A DNA stretch of 64,000 nt from Neocallimastix lanati (nom. inval.) (GCA_016946835.1 JACVTC010000002.1:3640001-3704000); one strand, 5' to 3'; positions 1-18,654 are shown, counted from the first letter of the stretch. Made by a program: numbers and translations. The notes: generated by a model from the sequence alone, not told the origin.

Positions 1-1
1 A

Positions 2-3000
2 TTAGATAAAGAAAAAATTATTGAGGGAATTGATGAGGAGGAAATTGTTGCTGATACAAAAACAACAAAGGTAAAACAAACAAAATCCAGATCAAAGTCT
101 CAATCAAAAATTGAACTTGAAACTTCTCCTCAAAAAGAAGAGACTATTACTGAAACTAATACAAGATCAAAAAAGCAAGCAAAGTCAAGATCAAAAACTC
201 AGTCACAGTTTGAACATGATCAACAATTACAAAATGATGTTCATTCTCAAAATATTTTAATAACTGAAGAACAAACACAAACAGAAATACAAGCACAAAT
301 TAAGCAACCACAACTTCAGTCTCAAACTGTTATAACAGCTGAAGCACAATCAAAAATTAAAGTGCATCCTCAATCTCAAATTATTACTATGGACAATCAA
401 AACCAAAGTCAAATTCAATCGCAATCTCAATCCCAATCACAACATTTAATTACTGAAGCTCAAGCTCAAACTCAAACTCAAGTTCAATCGCAAAGTCAAC
501 TTTCATCACAGTCTCATTCACAATCTAAATTATCTAATCAAATAGTAATGCAAATTCCTCAGTCTTCACAATTTCCTTTGCAAGGGCAATTCCCCACACA
601 ATCTCAATATTCAATGCAATTCCAAACTCAAGGTCAATTCTTACCACAAACACAATACCAATTACAAGATCAAATCCCATTACAACCACAATTTGAATTA
701 GCAGGGTTTATTCCACCACAGATGCAATCACAAATTCCATCTCAATTTGAATTGCCAGGATTAATTCCAATACAATTACAACCACCTCAAATACAAATAC
801 AAAGTGGAACTCAGTATCAACAACCAAAGGAAACTGAACTTCCAACAAAAATGCCTCAACCTATTCAATCTCAAAATGTAGTTCAATATCAACAACCATT
901 GGAAACTGAGCTTCCAACTAAAATGCCTCAACCTATTCAATCTCAAAATATAATTCGATATCAACAACCAATGGAAACTGAACTTCCAACTAAAATGCCT
1001 CAACCTATTCAATCTCAAAATATAATTCAATATCAACAACCAATAGAAGCTGAACTTCCAACTAAAGTACCTCAACCTATTCAATCTCAAAATGTAATTC
1101 AATATCAACAACAAATAGAAAATGAATTTCCAACCAAAATTCCACAACCTATTCAATCTCAAAGTGAAATTCAATATCAACAAGAAACTCAATCAGGACC
1201 ATCATCTATGATACCACAATCTGTTCAACCTCAAATTGAATTATTCGTTAAATCACAAAATCAAATGGAAACTAATACTCAAGAGGAGGTAACTAAACCA
1301 ATTAAACCAAGAGCAAAACGAACAAAGACAAAAAGTAAATCAGCAGATGAATCTATTGTTGAACCTTCAGAAGAAGAAATTTCAAAACAAAATAAGACTA
1401 AAGGTAGGAAAAGTAAATCAAGGACTGAGGCTGAAAAGGAACCAGAAGTTGAAACAGAAGAAGTTACCAAACCAATAAAAACAAGAGCAAAACGAACCAA
1501 AACTAAAAATAAATCAACTGATGAGTCTAGTGTTGAGCCTTCAGAAGAAGAAATTTCAAAACCAGGTAAGACTAAAGGCAGGAAAAGTAAGTCAAAAGTG
1601 GAGGTTGAAAAGGAACCAGAAGCTGAAGCAGAAGAAGAAGTAACTAAACCACCAAAAACAAGAGCAAAACGGACCAAGACAAAAAGTAAATCAACAGATG
1701 AATCTAATGTTGAACCTTCTGAAGAAGAAATATCAAAACAAAGTAAGACTAAAGGTAGGAAAAGTAAGTCAAAAACTGAGGCTGAAAAGGAACCAGAAGT
1801 TGAAACAGAAGAAGTCACCAAACCAACAAAAACAAGAGCAAAACGAACCAAAACTAAAAATAAATCAACTGATGAAACTAGTGTTGAACCTTCTGAAGAA
1901 GAAAAATCAAAACAAAGTAAGACAAAAGGTAGGAAAAATAAGTCAAAAGTCGAGGTTGAAAAGGAACCAGAAACTGAAGCAGAAGAAATATCTAAACCAA
2001 CAAAAACAAGAGCAAAACGAACTAAGATCAAAAGTAAATCAGCAGATGAATCTAATGTTGAACCTTCCGAAGAAGAAATTTCAAAACAAAATAAGACTGA
2101 AGTAAAGCAAATAAATTCTAATATAAAAACTGAAAAAGAAACAAAAGAAGTTGAAAATAAAAAAATAATTTTAAAACAAGCAATGAATGAAACTAACTTA
2201 GAGTCAAATCCAACAGACGAAACAAAGGTTGAACCATCTGAAGAAGACACTTCAAAACAAGTCAGTGATGTAACAATGAAAACAAAAATTCAGGAAGTAG
2301 AAAAAATGGATATTGAACCGGAAGAGTTAGACTTAAAGAGAGAAGAAAACAAATCCAATAAAACCAATTTGAAATCTAACTATGAATCAGAATCCAAACA
2401 GGTATCTGAGTTAAAACGTACTTACCAAACCTATTTGGAAGGAAATTTATCATCTTCATCTAAATCACAAATTCAAGAAGATGATCAACATTTAACCAAG
2501 ATAAGACGTGTATCATTATATTCAAATGATGCTGATAATAATTCACAGTTAAAATCAACCGTACAATTAAATGAAAAATTCCGATCTTTAAATGAATTAA
2601 AGGATAAATTAGAGGATAAAATTAATTTAAAATCAGAATCTAAGACAGACTATTATTTAAAGGGTGAAGAATTTAAACCTTTAGGTGAGTTAAGACGTGT
2701 TTTTCAACCAGACGGAGAATTACAAACATATAAATATCAAATCAAGTCACCACGTACTTCTCCAAAGATTTCCTTAAAAGCTAATTATAATTTACGACGT
2801 AATCAATTCCAATCTAAAAAGCAGGAAGAAAATCAACCACAATTTATATTAAAACATGTTTATAAAACTTCGTCAAACCCACAAAATGATTCTAAATTTT
2901 ATTACACTTTGAAACCAGTAGATGATAAAGAAAAAATTACCCTTCATAAGTCTGAATCTATTTCTAAAATTAAATCACAATTAGAAATTAAAAATCAATC

Positions 3001-6000
3001 TGAAATTAAAGAAAATAATAAGCATCCACCAGGTACAGAATCTGTATCTAAAATTAGATTACAATTTGAAGCTCAACCAGAACAAGAATCTGAAATTATT
3101 CATTATAAGTATAAATTAAGAAGTTCAGATTCATCTCAAATTCAATCAGAAGAAGAAATTCAAGATGAATCTGTTGTGAAATCTATTACAGAAATTGAAC
3201 CTAAACCAAAATCTCAAGCCAAATCTGAAAAGGTCGAAATTACTTATCAGAGTAATTTAAATAATTCACAACAATCCCACTCACAAATCGAAATTGAAAA
3301 AGAAGGATCAGAAGCTATGACTTTATCGAAAACTATTGAAAAATCCGAAACTGAAGATAAGCCAAAACAAGCTAAATTAGAAAAGGACGAAATTCATTCA
3401 CAATATAATTTGAGAAGTAGACGTCAATCTGAAATGGAAGTTGAAACTGAAATCAAAGATAAAAATAAAGCAAAAACTCAAACAAAGGCAAAAGTTGAAA
3501 CTGAAACTGAATCTCAAAGTAATGATAGTAAATCCAATTATAATTTAAGAAATAGAGATAAATCACAATCAATATTAGAAAACGTGTTAGATCGAGAAGA
3601 TGCTTCTAAGATTGATGAATATTCCATAGAAAAAGAAGAGTTTAAATCATTATCAGGATTAAAGAAAGCTTATCAAACTAAAGCAAATTTGAAGGCTTCA
3701 TTAAAATCCGAATCTCCTTTAGAAGGAGAAGAATTCAAGTCTCTTTCTAAATTAAAAGATAAGTATCAATCAAATGATAATTTAAAGGAAACCCAAACTA
3801 AGACTAAAGTAGATTTAGAAAGTGAAAAATTCCAATCTCTTTCTAAATTAAAGGATATATACAAATCTAATGATAAATTGGAGGGAAATCAGTCAAAGAC
3901 TAAAACTGATTTGGAAAGTGATTTCCAGTCATTAAAAAATTTAAAACGTAAATATGAGGAAGCATTAAGTGAAGATGAACCAAGTAATAATGAAAATAAA
4001 ATCAAAGAACAAATTGAGTCTGAATCTCAAATAGAGTCTGATTCTCAACAAAATGAAATTCAATCTCGATACCATTTAAATAGTACCTACCGTAAATTAT
4101 TATCATCACTAGAACAATCTCAAAAGGAATTCGAACAAGAACCAGAAATTGATAGTTCTAAAATCGATAAAGAATTTCAACCATTATCTGAATTAAAACA
4201 TGCTTATCAAACTCAAGCAAATTCCAAATCTCCATTAAAATCAAAAACTAATTTAGAAGATGAAGAATTCCAACCATTACATAAAATAAGACGTATTTAT
4301 CAACAGCAAAATGATGAAACACAAGATATTTCTCAAGCCAGAAAATTTAAGTATGAAGTCAAAATCCCATATCAAAATAAATTACAAAACCAATCTAGTA
4401 CAAAATATATTAAAATGCCTGGTGATTCTTTGTCTTATTCTTTAAGACATATTGATCATTCAGAACCAAAAACACTAGAAAAGACTAAAATTCAGTATAA
4501 CTTAAAACCTACGAAACAATTAATTTCTAATAATACTGATGAAACTGGAATTCAAAATAATTCAAAACTATTTGAACAAGAACGAACTGAAAAAAATGAA
4601 AAAACTAGTATAGAATATAAATTAAGGCCAATTAAAAAAGCTCATTCAAGGTTAACTGAAGAAATTCGTATAAAATATAATTTAAAGCCAGTTGAACAGA
4701 TGAAACAAAATAAAGAAGTTGAAAAGACAAGAATTGAATATAAATTAAAGCCAGTTGAACCAAAACAAGCCAGGAAGATTGAAGAAACTAGAATTGAATA
4801 TAAATTAAAACCAGTAGAAACAAAACAAGACAAGAAAATTGAAGAAACTAGAATTGAATATAAATTAAAGCCAGTTGAACCAAAACAAACTAAGAAGATT
4901 GAGGAAACTAGAATTGAATATAAATTAAAACCAATTGAATCAAAACCAATAAAAAAAGTTAAGAAAATAAGAGTTGATTATGAATTAAAACCAATAGAAC
5001 CAAAACAAACAAGAGAAGTTGAAGAAAAAAGAGATGAATATGAATTAAAATCTACTGAATCAGAGTCAACTAAAGAATTGAAAGAGACTAAAGATGAATA
5101 TGAATTAATATCTGATGAATCAAAGCCAACAAAAGAATTGGAAGAAACAAGAATTGAATATAAATTAAAACCAGTTGAACCAAAACAAGCCAAGAAGATT
5201 GAAGAAACTAGAATTGAATATAAATTAAAACCAGTTGAACCAAAACAAGCCAAGAAGGTTGAGGAAACTAAAATTGAATATAAATTAAAACCAGTTGAAC
5301 CAAAACAAGTCAAGAAGGTTGAGGAAACTAGAATTGAATATAAATTAAAACCAGTTGAACCAAAACAAGTCAAGAAGGTTGAGGAAACTAGAATTGAATA
5401 TAAATTAAAACCAGTTGAACCAAAACAAGTCAAGAAGGTTGAGGAAACTAGAATTGAATATAAATTAAAATCAATTGAACCAAAACAAGTTAAGAAGGTT
5501 GAGGAAACTAGAATTGAATATAAATTAAAACCAGTTGAACCAAAACAAACTAAAGAAGTTGAAGAAAAAAGAGTTGATTATGAATTAAGACCAATTGAAC
5601 CAAGACAAGCCAAGAAGGTTGAGGAAACTAGAATTGAATATAAATTAAAACCAATTGAACCAAAACAAGTCAAGAAGGTTGAGGAAACTAGAATTGAATA
5701 TAAATTAAAACCATTTGAACCAAAACAAACTAAAGAAGTTGAAGAAAAAAGAGTTGATTATGAATTAAAACCAATTGAACCAAAACAAACTAAAGAAATT
5801 GAAGAAAAAATAGATGAATATGAATTAAAATCTACTGAATCAAAGCCAACAAAAGAATTGGAAGAAACAAGAATTGAATATAAATTAAAACCAGTTGAAC
5901 TAAAACAAGCCAAGAAGATTGAGGAAATTAGAATTGAATATAAATTAAAACCATTTGAACCAAAACAAACTGAAGAAATTGAAGAAAAAAGAGTTGATTA

Positions 6001-9000
6001 TGAATTAAAACCAATTGAACCAAAACAAACTGAAGAAATTGAAGAAAAAAGAGTTGATTATGAATTAAAACCAATTGAACCAAAACAAACTAAAGAAGTT
6101 GAAGAAAAAAGAGTTGATTATGAATTAAAACCAATTGAATCAAAACAAATTAAAGAAGTTGAAGAAAAAAGAGATGAATATGAATTAAAATCTATTGAAT
6201 CAAAGCCAACAAAAGAATTGGAAGAAAAAAGAATTGAATATAAATTAAAGCCAGATGAACCAAAAGAAACTAAGGAAGTTGAAAAAACTAAAATTGAATA
6301 TAATTTGAAGCATATTGAACAAAATAAACCAAAATTACCTGAAGAGTTTAAGATTCATTATAATTTAAGACATGTTGATCAACCACGTCCTAGATTACCA
6401 GAAGAAAATAAAATACAACTTCAGTATAAATTAAAGCATGTTGATCAATCAGAATTACAATCTAACCATGAACAAATTATTGAATATGTATATCCTCAAT
6501 ATGAAGGAGAGTCAAAAACTCAATATAGTGTAAAGCATACTTATTCTAATATACAAGAAGATTCTCAATTCAAGACTAAGCATCAAAAATTAGAAACTCC
6601 ATTAAAAAATAATTTGGAACCACAAATGAATATTAAAACAGAAACTAAACAACAATTTTTAAATGTTGATATCAGTAAACAAAATAATTTAAGGAGTTCC
6701 TATAAATTTAAACCTCAATCTTATTCTGAATTCCAAGATAAATTAGAAGTTGGGTCAAATCAACAAAAAGAATCTACAGTTAAATCTGGTGTTGAATCAG
6801 AATCAAAAATAAAATTACCAATTAAATCACAAACCATTAAAGAATCAAAATCACCAAATGTTGAAGTTCGTTCTAAATATAATTTAAGTAAACCGTATCA
6901 ATTTCAAACTGAAGTATATAAACAACCAGAATCAAAATTAGGAATGAAAAATAAATCAGATATTCAACCTGAACCAAAGTTAAATTTTGAATTATATTCA
7001 AAAACTCCATCAAAACCGAAATATGAATATAAGAAAAAGTTTAAATTCCAAGATGCATCAAAAATTCAAGCGAAATCCAACAAAAATGTTGAATTAAAAA
7101 ATAAAAATCAAACTGATACAGAATTAAAAACTAATAATATTGTTGAAAATGCTGATTTAAAATCTAATTATGAAATTAATGAACAATCTTGTAATCAGGA
7201 AGAAGAAATTCAAGAAATGGATATTGACATTAAACAAAAATCATCGTCTAAGCACAAATTTAAGTTCCAGGCTCAACCAAAAATTCGACAATCTCAAAAT
7301 AAATCGAATCATCCGTATAAATTTGAATACAAACCTAAGCAATCCTTTAATTTCGACGAAGAAATAAAACTATCACAATCCAAATCAAATAATACATTTA
7401 AATTCGGTTATCAAAATAATTATCCTTCAAATTTAGAAGATAATCAACATCAATTAAATCTTCCATCAAAAAAATCAAAACGTGTATTTAGATTTGAATC
7501 ATCATCTAAATTAAAACCTCAACAATCTCAACAATCTTCATCTTTAGAATATGAATCGAACTCTATGATTAAACCTCAAAATCAAACTAGAGAAAAATAT
7601 CAATTTCAAGCTCCCTCTAGTTCATATTCTAAACCAAAACGAGTATTTAGATTTGAATCTCAAAGTAAAAAACCTTCAAAATTTGAGGAAAACCTATTAC
7701 AATCTAAATATGAAATGAAAATAGATTCTAATCAATTTAATGAATTTCACACTTTCAGTAAAAATCAAAATAAAAATCACAATAAATCTGAAGAAGAATT
7801 TGAAGAAAAATTACAATTGGAATCTGGATCAATTTCTCAATCGAAATCAGAAATAGAAATAGAACCTAAAACAAAAAATGATGTAAAATCTCAATTACAA
7901 ACTTCATCTAAGGGTATATTTAGATTTTTTAAACATCATAATCCTGAAATTCAACAATCTGAAGTAAATAAAGAAGAAAATTTACAATTTAGTTCAGAAT
8001 CCGAGTCTGAATCTGAATCTGAATCTGAATCTAAATCTGAATCTAAATCTGAATCTGGATCTAAATCTGAATCTGAATCTGAATCTGATTCTGATTCTGA
8101 ACAAGGACATGAAATTAAACACCAATTGCAAACTCCATCTAAGAGTATATTTAGATTCTTTTCACATGATAATCCAGAAATTAAAAATCAATCAGAAATG
8201 GAACTTAAAAAATCACATCTTAAAAGTGAATCAAAAAATGAACCAGAAACTAATTCTCAATTACAAATAGAATCTGAATCTGAATATGAATTACAACAAG
8301 AACAAGATCAGGAAATTAAGACCAACATACAATCTCCATCAAAGGGTATATTTAGGTATTTTTCTCTTAGTAAACCGGCTATTCAAAAACAATCTGAAAT
8401 AGAAATTAACGAATCAAAAGGTAAATCTGAATTTAGATATCAGTCCCAAATCGAAACAGAAACAGAAACAGAATCAGAATCAGAATCAGAATCAGAATTA
8501 GAATCAGAATCAGAATCAGAATCAGAATCAGAATCAGCATCAAAACATGATCCAGACCAAGATCAGGACCAGAACCAAAACCAAAATTCGGATCAAGATT
8601 CAGATCAAGAAATTAAAGCTAAACTTCAATCTTCATCAAAGAGTATATTTAGATTCTTTTCTCCTAGAAAACCTAAAATTCAAAAACAATCAGAAATGGA
8701 ACTTTATGAATCTGAAAATGAACAAGAAATTGAGTATCAATCTGAATCTCAATCTCAAATTGAATCAAATTCAGAATCAGAATCAAAGCCATACCATAAC
8801 CTTAATCAAGATGAAAACCAAAATCAAGATCAAGATCAAGATCAAGAACAGGATCAAGAATTTAGAGATAAATTACAAACTCCATCAAAGAGTATATTTA
8901 GATTATTTACTCATAAGCCAGATATTCAAAAGCAAGCAGAAATAGAATTTAATGAATCAGAAAATGAACAAGAAATTGAATCTCGTATTCACGTAGAATC

Positions 9001-12000
9001 AGAATCAGAATCAGAATCAGAATCAGAAACGCAACATGAACAAGAACAAAATCAAGAAATTAAGACTCAACTACAATCACCATCAAAGAATATATTTAGA
9101 TTCTTCACTCGCACTAAACCAGAAGCTCAACAACAATATGAATCCAAATCTAAATCCGAACCTGAATCTGAACCTGAATCTGAACCTGAATCTGAACATG
9201 AATATGAATCTGAATCTGACATAAGACAAGAACAAGAACATGAAATTAAATCTCAATCACAAACTCAATCTAATAGTATATTTGGATTCTTTAAACATAA
9301 TAAGCCAGAAGAACAACATCATTTAGAAATGAAAATTAAAAAGTATGAGACGGAAATTGAGCCAAAATTAAAAGCTAAAACAGAATCTAATTCTAAACAT
9401 CAAATTTATTCTAAGTTACAGACTAGAGTTAATCAACAGTATGAGCAAAATTCAGATAATGAAAGTAGCAGACAATCAGAATCTGAAGGTGAAACTCAAA
9501 CAAAATATCTATTTAATTCTAAAGATCAGATTGAACAAAAAATTAAGAACCAGTCAAATGTTGAAGCTAAAGAAAAATTAAAATCGAACCTAGAAATCAA
9601 AAATGAAAAGAATTCTCAAATTAAATCTAAATCTCAATTTGAATTTAAAGGACAGTCTCAATCTCAATCACAACCGAAATATAAGTTTGAATTTGAGTAT
9701 ACACCATTATCTGACTCTAAGAATACAAGTCATTTATATCCAGATATTGAAGATGAATTCCAAGCTCAATTTGCTCCTAAAGAAGTGAATGAAGATCGAA
9801 GTAAATCAAAATTTCAATTTAAATTCCAAATTCCATCGAAATCAGAAATAAAAGAACACCAGCAATATACACCAGGTATTAATCAGAAGCCACAAGCTAA
9901 GGCTAAGTCGAAATTTAGATTTATTAGTAAGTACTTATTTGGTAGAAGAAATCCTAACCAATCGGAGATTAAAAATGAGCAATTAGAATCACACTCTGAT
10001 TTAGATATTGATTATTCATCTTCTTCTACATCTGAATTCCAAGATAAAACTAAAAATATAGTTAACATTCAATCTGAACAAAACTGTTGTATAAATAATG
10101 AAAATTATTCTCACTCTGAAAGAGAACCACAATTTGACAAAGAAACAATTATAAATGAAATTAAAAATGATCAACAGTTAAAAATTGAAGATGAAAATAA
10201 AATTCAAACAGAAATTGACTATAGTAAGCAATATAGATTACCATCAAATACTTCATATCAATTTAAAAATAAGACTGAATCTAAAATGGATATAGATAAT
10301 CCATTAAAAATAAATGTAAAATCCCATTCTGTAGAGATTGAAGATAAACCAATTAAAATTGGAAATGGTATTCAAGTACAGCAACAATCAGAATCTCAAA
10401 ATAAATATTTAGATTTAGCCAAAGCCAAACCACAATCTGAATCTCCTACTGAATCTGAAGCAAGACACCAATCTGTTCTTCAAACTCAAAATGAATATTT
10501 AATTAAAAATAAAAATGGATCAGAATCTGGAATTCATTCACACAATAAATATTTTGATGAAACAAAGCCTCAATCTGAATCAGAAACAAATTTCCAATTT
10601 AAAGAAAATGATCAATCTAGATCTAGTTCTCAAATTAGTTACATAGATAAAACTCAAGCAAAGTCACAATCTAAATTAGTAATTAACTATCAACCACAAT
10701 ATGAATCCAAATCTCAATCAAAGATCCAAGTTCAAAATGAATCTCAAATTAAACCTCAATTGGAGTATAAAACAAAATATTTATTTGAGACAGAATCCAA
10801 ACCACAATATCAAGAAAATGAATTTTATTCTGATTCTCAGGATGAAATTCAAATTGGTAATCAAAATGAATCAATGCCGATTTCAAAAGAAGATGAATTT
10901 CAATATTCATTTCTGTCTAATTCTCAATCTGAAATTTATTTACCTGATGAACTTCGATCATCTCAATCTCAATTCAATATCAATATATTAGATGGACTTA
11001 AATCTAATACTAAATCTGGAATTCCTGAAAAATATATGCCATTATGTAGATGTCATAGTCAAACAAGACAACGTAAATTCTTTAGAGCTAAATCTCAAAG
11101 AATAGACTATAATGGTGGATTTATACCCGATATTAAAAAAATAAGTGGATCTGTCCTATATGATACTAATGCTTCTCATAACGATAAGATAGAAAATTTA
11201 ATTTATAAATATAATGAGGATGATAGATCAGAGGATTCAAATAAACAAATAATAAATGGATTTAATGCAAAAGTTGAACCAAAAAATACCAAAAAAATAA
11301 TTTATAAATATAATGTAGGTGAATCAGGTGATAATAACGAAAAAATTATTTATAAATATACAACGTCGGATAATAAAAATGAAAAAATGGTTCAAACTGA
11401 AGATCGTTTTCTTTTTTCACCTGAACCAACTTCAATAAAACTCAAGAATAATATAAATAAAGCTTCAAATAGCATTTCATTTGAAGATAAATATAATATT
11501 TCTAGTCCTTCAGTAAAAGAAATTAAAAATAATTCATCCAATAGTAAAAATACATCTGAAAAAGGAAAAACTAGAGAAAATCATTTAGAAAATGAATATA
11601 ATGGAAACCTTTCATTAAGATCTAAAACAAATTCAAAGTATAATAATAGCATAGATCGTTCATCATTACAGGAAAATAGCAACAATTTATTAATAAATAA
11701 AAGTTCTTCAAGAAAAAGTCAAAACTGTAATAAATCTCATATTACTATATTAGAAGATAACGAAGATAATTCTGGTGTTAGTTCAATGAATAATATTTTA
11801 TCGGAGTCTGAGATTAAAGGTGATTCATATTATAAAGTTAATAATGATAATTCTAAATATTCTTTATTTAAAATGCCAACAAAGATATTTAATAAAAATG
11901 ATTATGAAGCTTCAGTTTCTGATTCAAGAAAGGTATTATTAAATTTTTAAATATAATAATTTTTTTTCGTACTATATATGTAATTTTTATTTTATTTTTA

Positions 12001-13078
12001 TTATAAATTTATTTTGTTTTTATTATATATATATTTTTAAAAGTAATATTTTTAATATGTATTATTTTCAAATAAATTAAAAATAAATGATTTTATATTT
12101 AAAACAGAGAAAGAGACGCGAAGATGAAAATGAAGAGGAAGATAAAGAAATGGAACCTCAAAAGACACGTATTGGTGAAGGCTTATTTAAAATTAATATA
12201 AATGAAACTGTTACCCCAGTAAAACATGCTATAAGTAATACTTATAATCTAGTTAAATCTCAGATATTTTCACCAATCAAACGTACTGAAAATATTCCTA
12301 TTGAATTTTATAAAAAGTTTATTGGTATTGGTCCATCATTAAATGAAACACTTTGGTCAAGTAATTATTCAAGATATAAGCTTTTAATGATACTTGGAAA
12401 TCAAAAAATGAAAATTTATGAAGTAATTAATAGATATTAATAAAAAATAATATTGAAATAATAAGAAAATTATATTTTTAAGTTATTTAATAATAATATT
12501 TATGATCAATTAAAAAAAAAAAATTTTTTTTTATCCTTTTTTAATTATTGTATATATTATTTATTTAAAAATAATAGGTTCCGTTAACTTGGAAATCTCT
12601 TAGTTCATATGCAGCTTATGTATTAGACTATGGAGGTGAAACATTCATTCAATTCATTGGTTCTAAATGTACTGAAGCTGAAAAATTATATTCTACAAAT
12701 ATATGTAATAAATTAAAGAAAAGGGATTATTTTGGAAGAGGAAATATTTGCCATTTCGGTAAGTTTCACACATTTTTATGTATTAATTTTTAATATTTAA
12801 TGCATTAATAGATTTTTATTAATGTTATTATTTTTTTATGATCTTTCAAAAATCAAATATATATATAAATACAAACAGAGGAAGAAGAAGCATTATATGG
12901 GCAATCTTATATTTTGGATTTATTCTGGGAAACACTTGGTTTATCTAATACTTCTCCAGAAACTAAAAAGAAAAATATAGAAAAGAATAATAAAAGGTTA
13001 GGAAGTGCTTTAGAAAATGAAAGAGACCATTCCTATTCAGAATATTTAATAAATATTTATAAGTAAATATATATATAA

Positions 13079-13109
<31 letters not shown>

Positions 13110-13484
13110 AATAATAATAATATAATTATTTTAATTATTATTATATAAAATATAATATCTTAATTTTATAATAGTGTTAATAATGAAACAAAGAGCTTAG
13201 ATTTAATTCACGAGGGGTCTTTACCAAATCATAATATTCTTAATACTGATTCTGTAATTATATTAGACGCATTTAGCGAAGTTTATTTATGGAGAGGAAG
13301 TGGATCATCATTAGAAACAAGAGATCTTGGTGTTGAATTAGCAAAATATTTATATAAGAATCATCCACATTATAAGAGACCATCATGGGCGATCTTAGAG
13401 AAAATTAGTGAAAACTTTGAGCCAGTATTATTTATTGAAAAATTTAATGACCATAACGTCTTTGATGAAATAAATGAAATGTGA
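2..13484 (+). CDS. Giant low-complexity protein with C-terminal gelsolin/villin-like domains (5' end outside window)
   Basis: The reading frame is open from base 2 and has no credible start inside the window, so the gene begins upstream. Exons: 2-11932, 12108-12422, 12578-12758, 12879-13062, 13175-13484 (stop TGA 13482-13484), about 4,306 residues visible. All four introns are GT-AG and keep the frame (phases 0, 0, 1, 2). The large exon is disordered: Gln/Ser-rich start, 58-residue Lys/Glu repeats (1282-2100), 20-residue repeats (about 4681-6300), then Ser-Glu tracts punctuated by an IFRFF motif (7900-9300). The last exons are folded sequence: KIYEVPLTWKSL followed by AYVLDYGGETFIQFIGSK is a typical gelsolin repeat, and SVIILDAFSEVYLWRGSG with FEPVLFIEKF is a second one, as in villin, supervillin and flightless proteins. 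By family the C-terminus should bind actin; the role of the repeat region is unknown. The join of repeat exon to gelsolin exons is inferred from frame and spacing. Confidence 0.75.
1282..2100 (+). repeat. Coding 58-residue (174-bp) basic/acidic tandem repeats, about five copies
   Basis: Within the giant protein, five diverged copies of a unit containing TRAKRTKTKSKS, DES-VEPSEEE, KGRKSKSK and EKEPE-ETEE follow each other. Each unit alternates a strongly basic and a strongly acidic block, giving a charge-patterned disordered segment. Confidence 0.85.
4681..6300 (+). repeat. Coding 60-bp minisatellite, 27 tandem copies of a 20-residue unit
   Basis: The period is exactly 60 bp over 1,620 bp with no frame change. 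The unit reads approximately EYKLKPVEPKQ-KKVEETRI. Copies at 5281-5340, 5341-5400 and 5401-5460 are identical, indicating recent expansion or homogenisation; flanking copies (from about 4610 and to about 6420) are more diverged. Two sub-types alternate, EYKLKPVEPKQ and DYELKPIEPKQ. Confidence 0.9.
7890..9300 (+). repeat. Coding repeat: IFRFF-type motif spaced by Ser-Glu tracts, seven copies
   Basis: Seven segments of the form PSK-IFRFF-x-KPEIQKQSE recur every 60 to 75 residues, separated by acidic SESESE or Gln/Asp/Asn runs. The hydrophobic motif is the only conserved part (variants IFRYF, IFRLF, IFGFF). Related forms RVFRFES (about 7480 and 7640) and SKFRFISKYLFG (about 9910) flank the array. 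Confidence 0.8.
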
Positions 13485-14303
13485 TATATTCTTAATATTT
13501 GTTTAAATATTAATATAAGTAATAATATAATATAATAAGAAAGTAAATGAATTAAAAAATAATACAAATAACAACTATATTAATGATAATTTTTGAAATA
13601 ATAATAATAAAGATTAATAAAATAATAACGAATTTGAAACTATACTATTAATATTCTTTTTTTTTTCTTATTATATTTCAATATATTTTAATTTATAATT
13701 TTCTTCTTAAACAATTTTTTTTTCTATTTTTTTAACAATCCAACACTTTCATACTTTTTTTTTTTAATTAATATTTTTTTTGTTCCAATTTTTTAAAAAA
13801 AAAAAATCCATTTTATATTAACGTAATAATATTTAATAAAATTTAACACATAAATAAAAATTATAAAACATAAATTATAAATTCGAATGAAGAACATTAT
13901 TTATTTATATGTATTATTTGTTATTTTTAATAACGAAAATTTTTTTTATTTAACTTTTTATTACAATACTTTTAACCTCAAATACAAATTCTAATCCTTT
14001 ATTTATGTATTTAATTTAAACCATTAATGAAATATATTATTTAAACTCCGAATTTTTGTATCATATTGTATAATATTAATAATTATAATAAAAAATAAAA
14101 AATATATTTTTATTATAATATTTTACGTATGTATTTATTTTATAACATTTAAAGAAAGGTAACACAAATTTTAAAATTTAATTAAATATATCCACAAAAA
14201 TATTAATATTTTTTTATGACAAGAGTTAAAATTTGAAAATTGAATTTTTTTTTATTAATAAAAAAAAATATTATTAATAAATATTTATAAATGGTAAAAT
14301 AAA
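13485..14303. other. Intergenic, AT-rich
   Basis: Spacer between the giant gene and BBS7, both on the plus strand. It holds short A and T runs and presumably the terminator of one gene and the promoter of the next. I see no gene, RNA or distinct motif. Confidence 0.6.
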
Positions 14304-18309
<4,006 letters not shown>

Positions 18310-18654
18310 TAAGCAAAAAAAATTAAATTTAACAAAATAAATAAATAAATAAATAAATAAAAAACACTTAATCAAATATAAATTATTAATTATTAATTGT
18401 GTATAATAAATTATTATATAACAAATATATTTATTAAATTTTTATATATTTTATTATTTATTTATACCCAATAAAGTTTGATGTAAATTAAAAATTATAT
18501 ATTAATATAATTAATATATAAATATATATTTTAATTAAATAATAATTTTTTTTTTATTTTTTTTATTTTTAAATAATAATTGTGTTTTTTGTAATTACAA
18601 ATGTTTCTTTAAAATATTTTTTAATAAAATAAAAAAATATATATATATGTAGTT
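18310..18654. other. Short intergenic spacer, AT-rich
   Basis: Spacer between BBS7 and USB1 with an AAAT run near 18340 and T runs near 18550. Nothing else recognised. Confidence 0.6.

Noticed and set aside
776-2250. Open frames on the minus strand opposite the giant protein (776-1192, 1279-2250, and similar at 4642-5433)
   Set aside because: They are antisense shadows of in-frame coding repeats; the translations are Leu/Phe/Ser-rich mirror patterns with the same period.
4681-6300. CRISPR-like regular 60-bp repetition
   Set aside because: No unique spacers, repeats are contiguous, and the whole array is one open frame in a eukaryotic gene.
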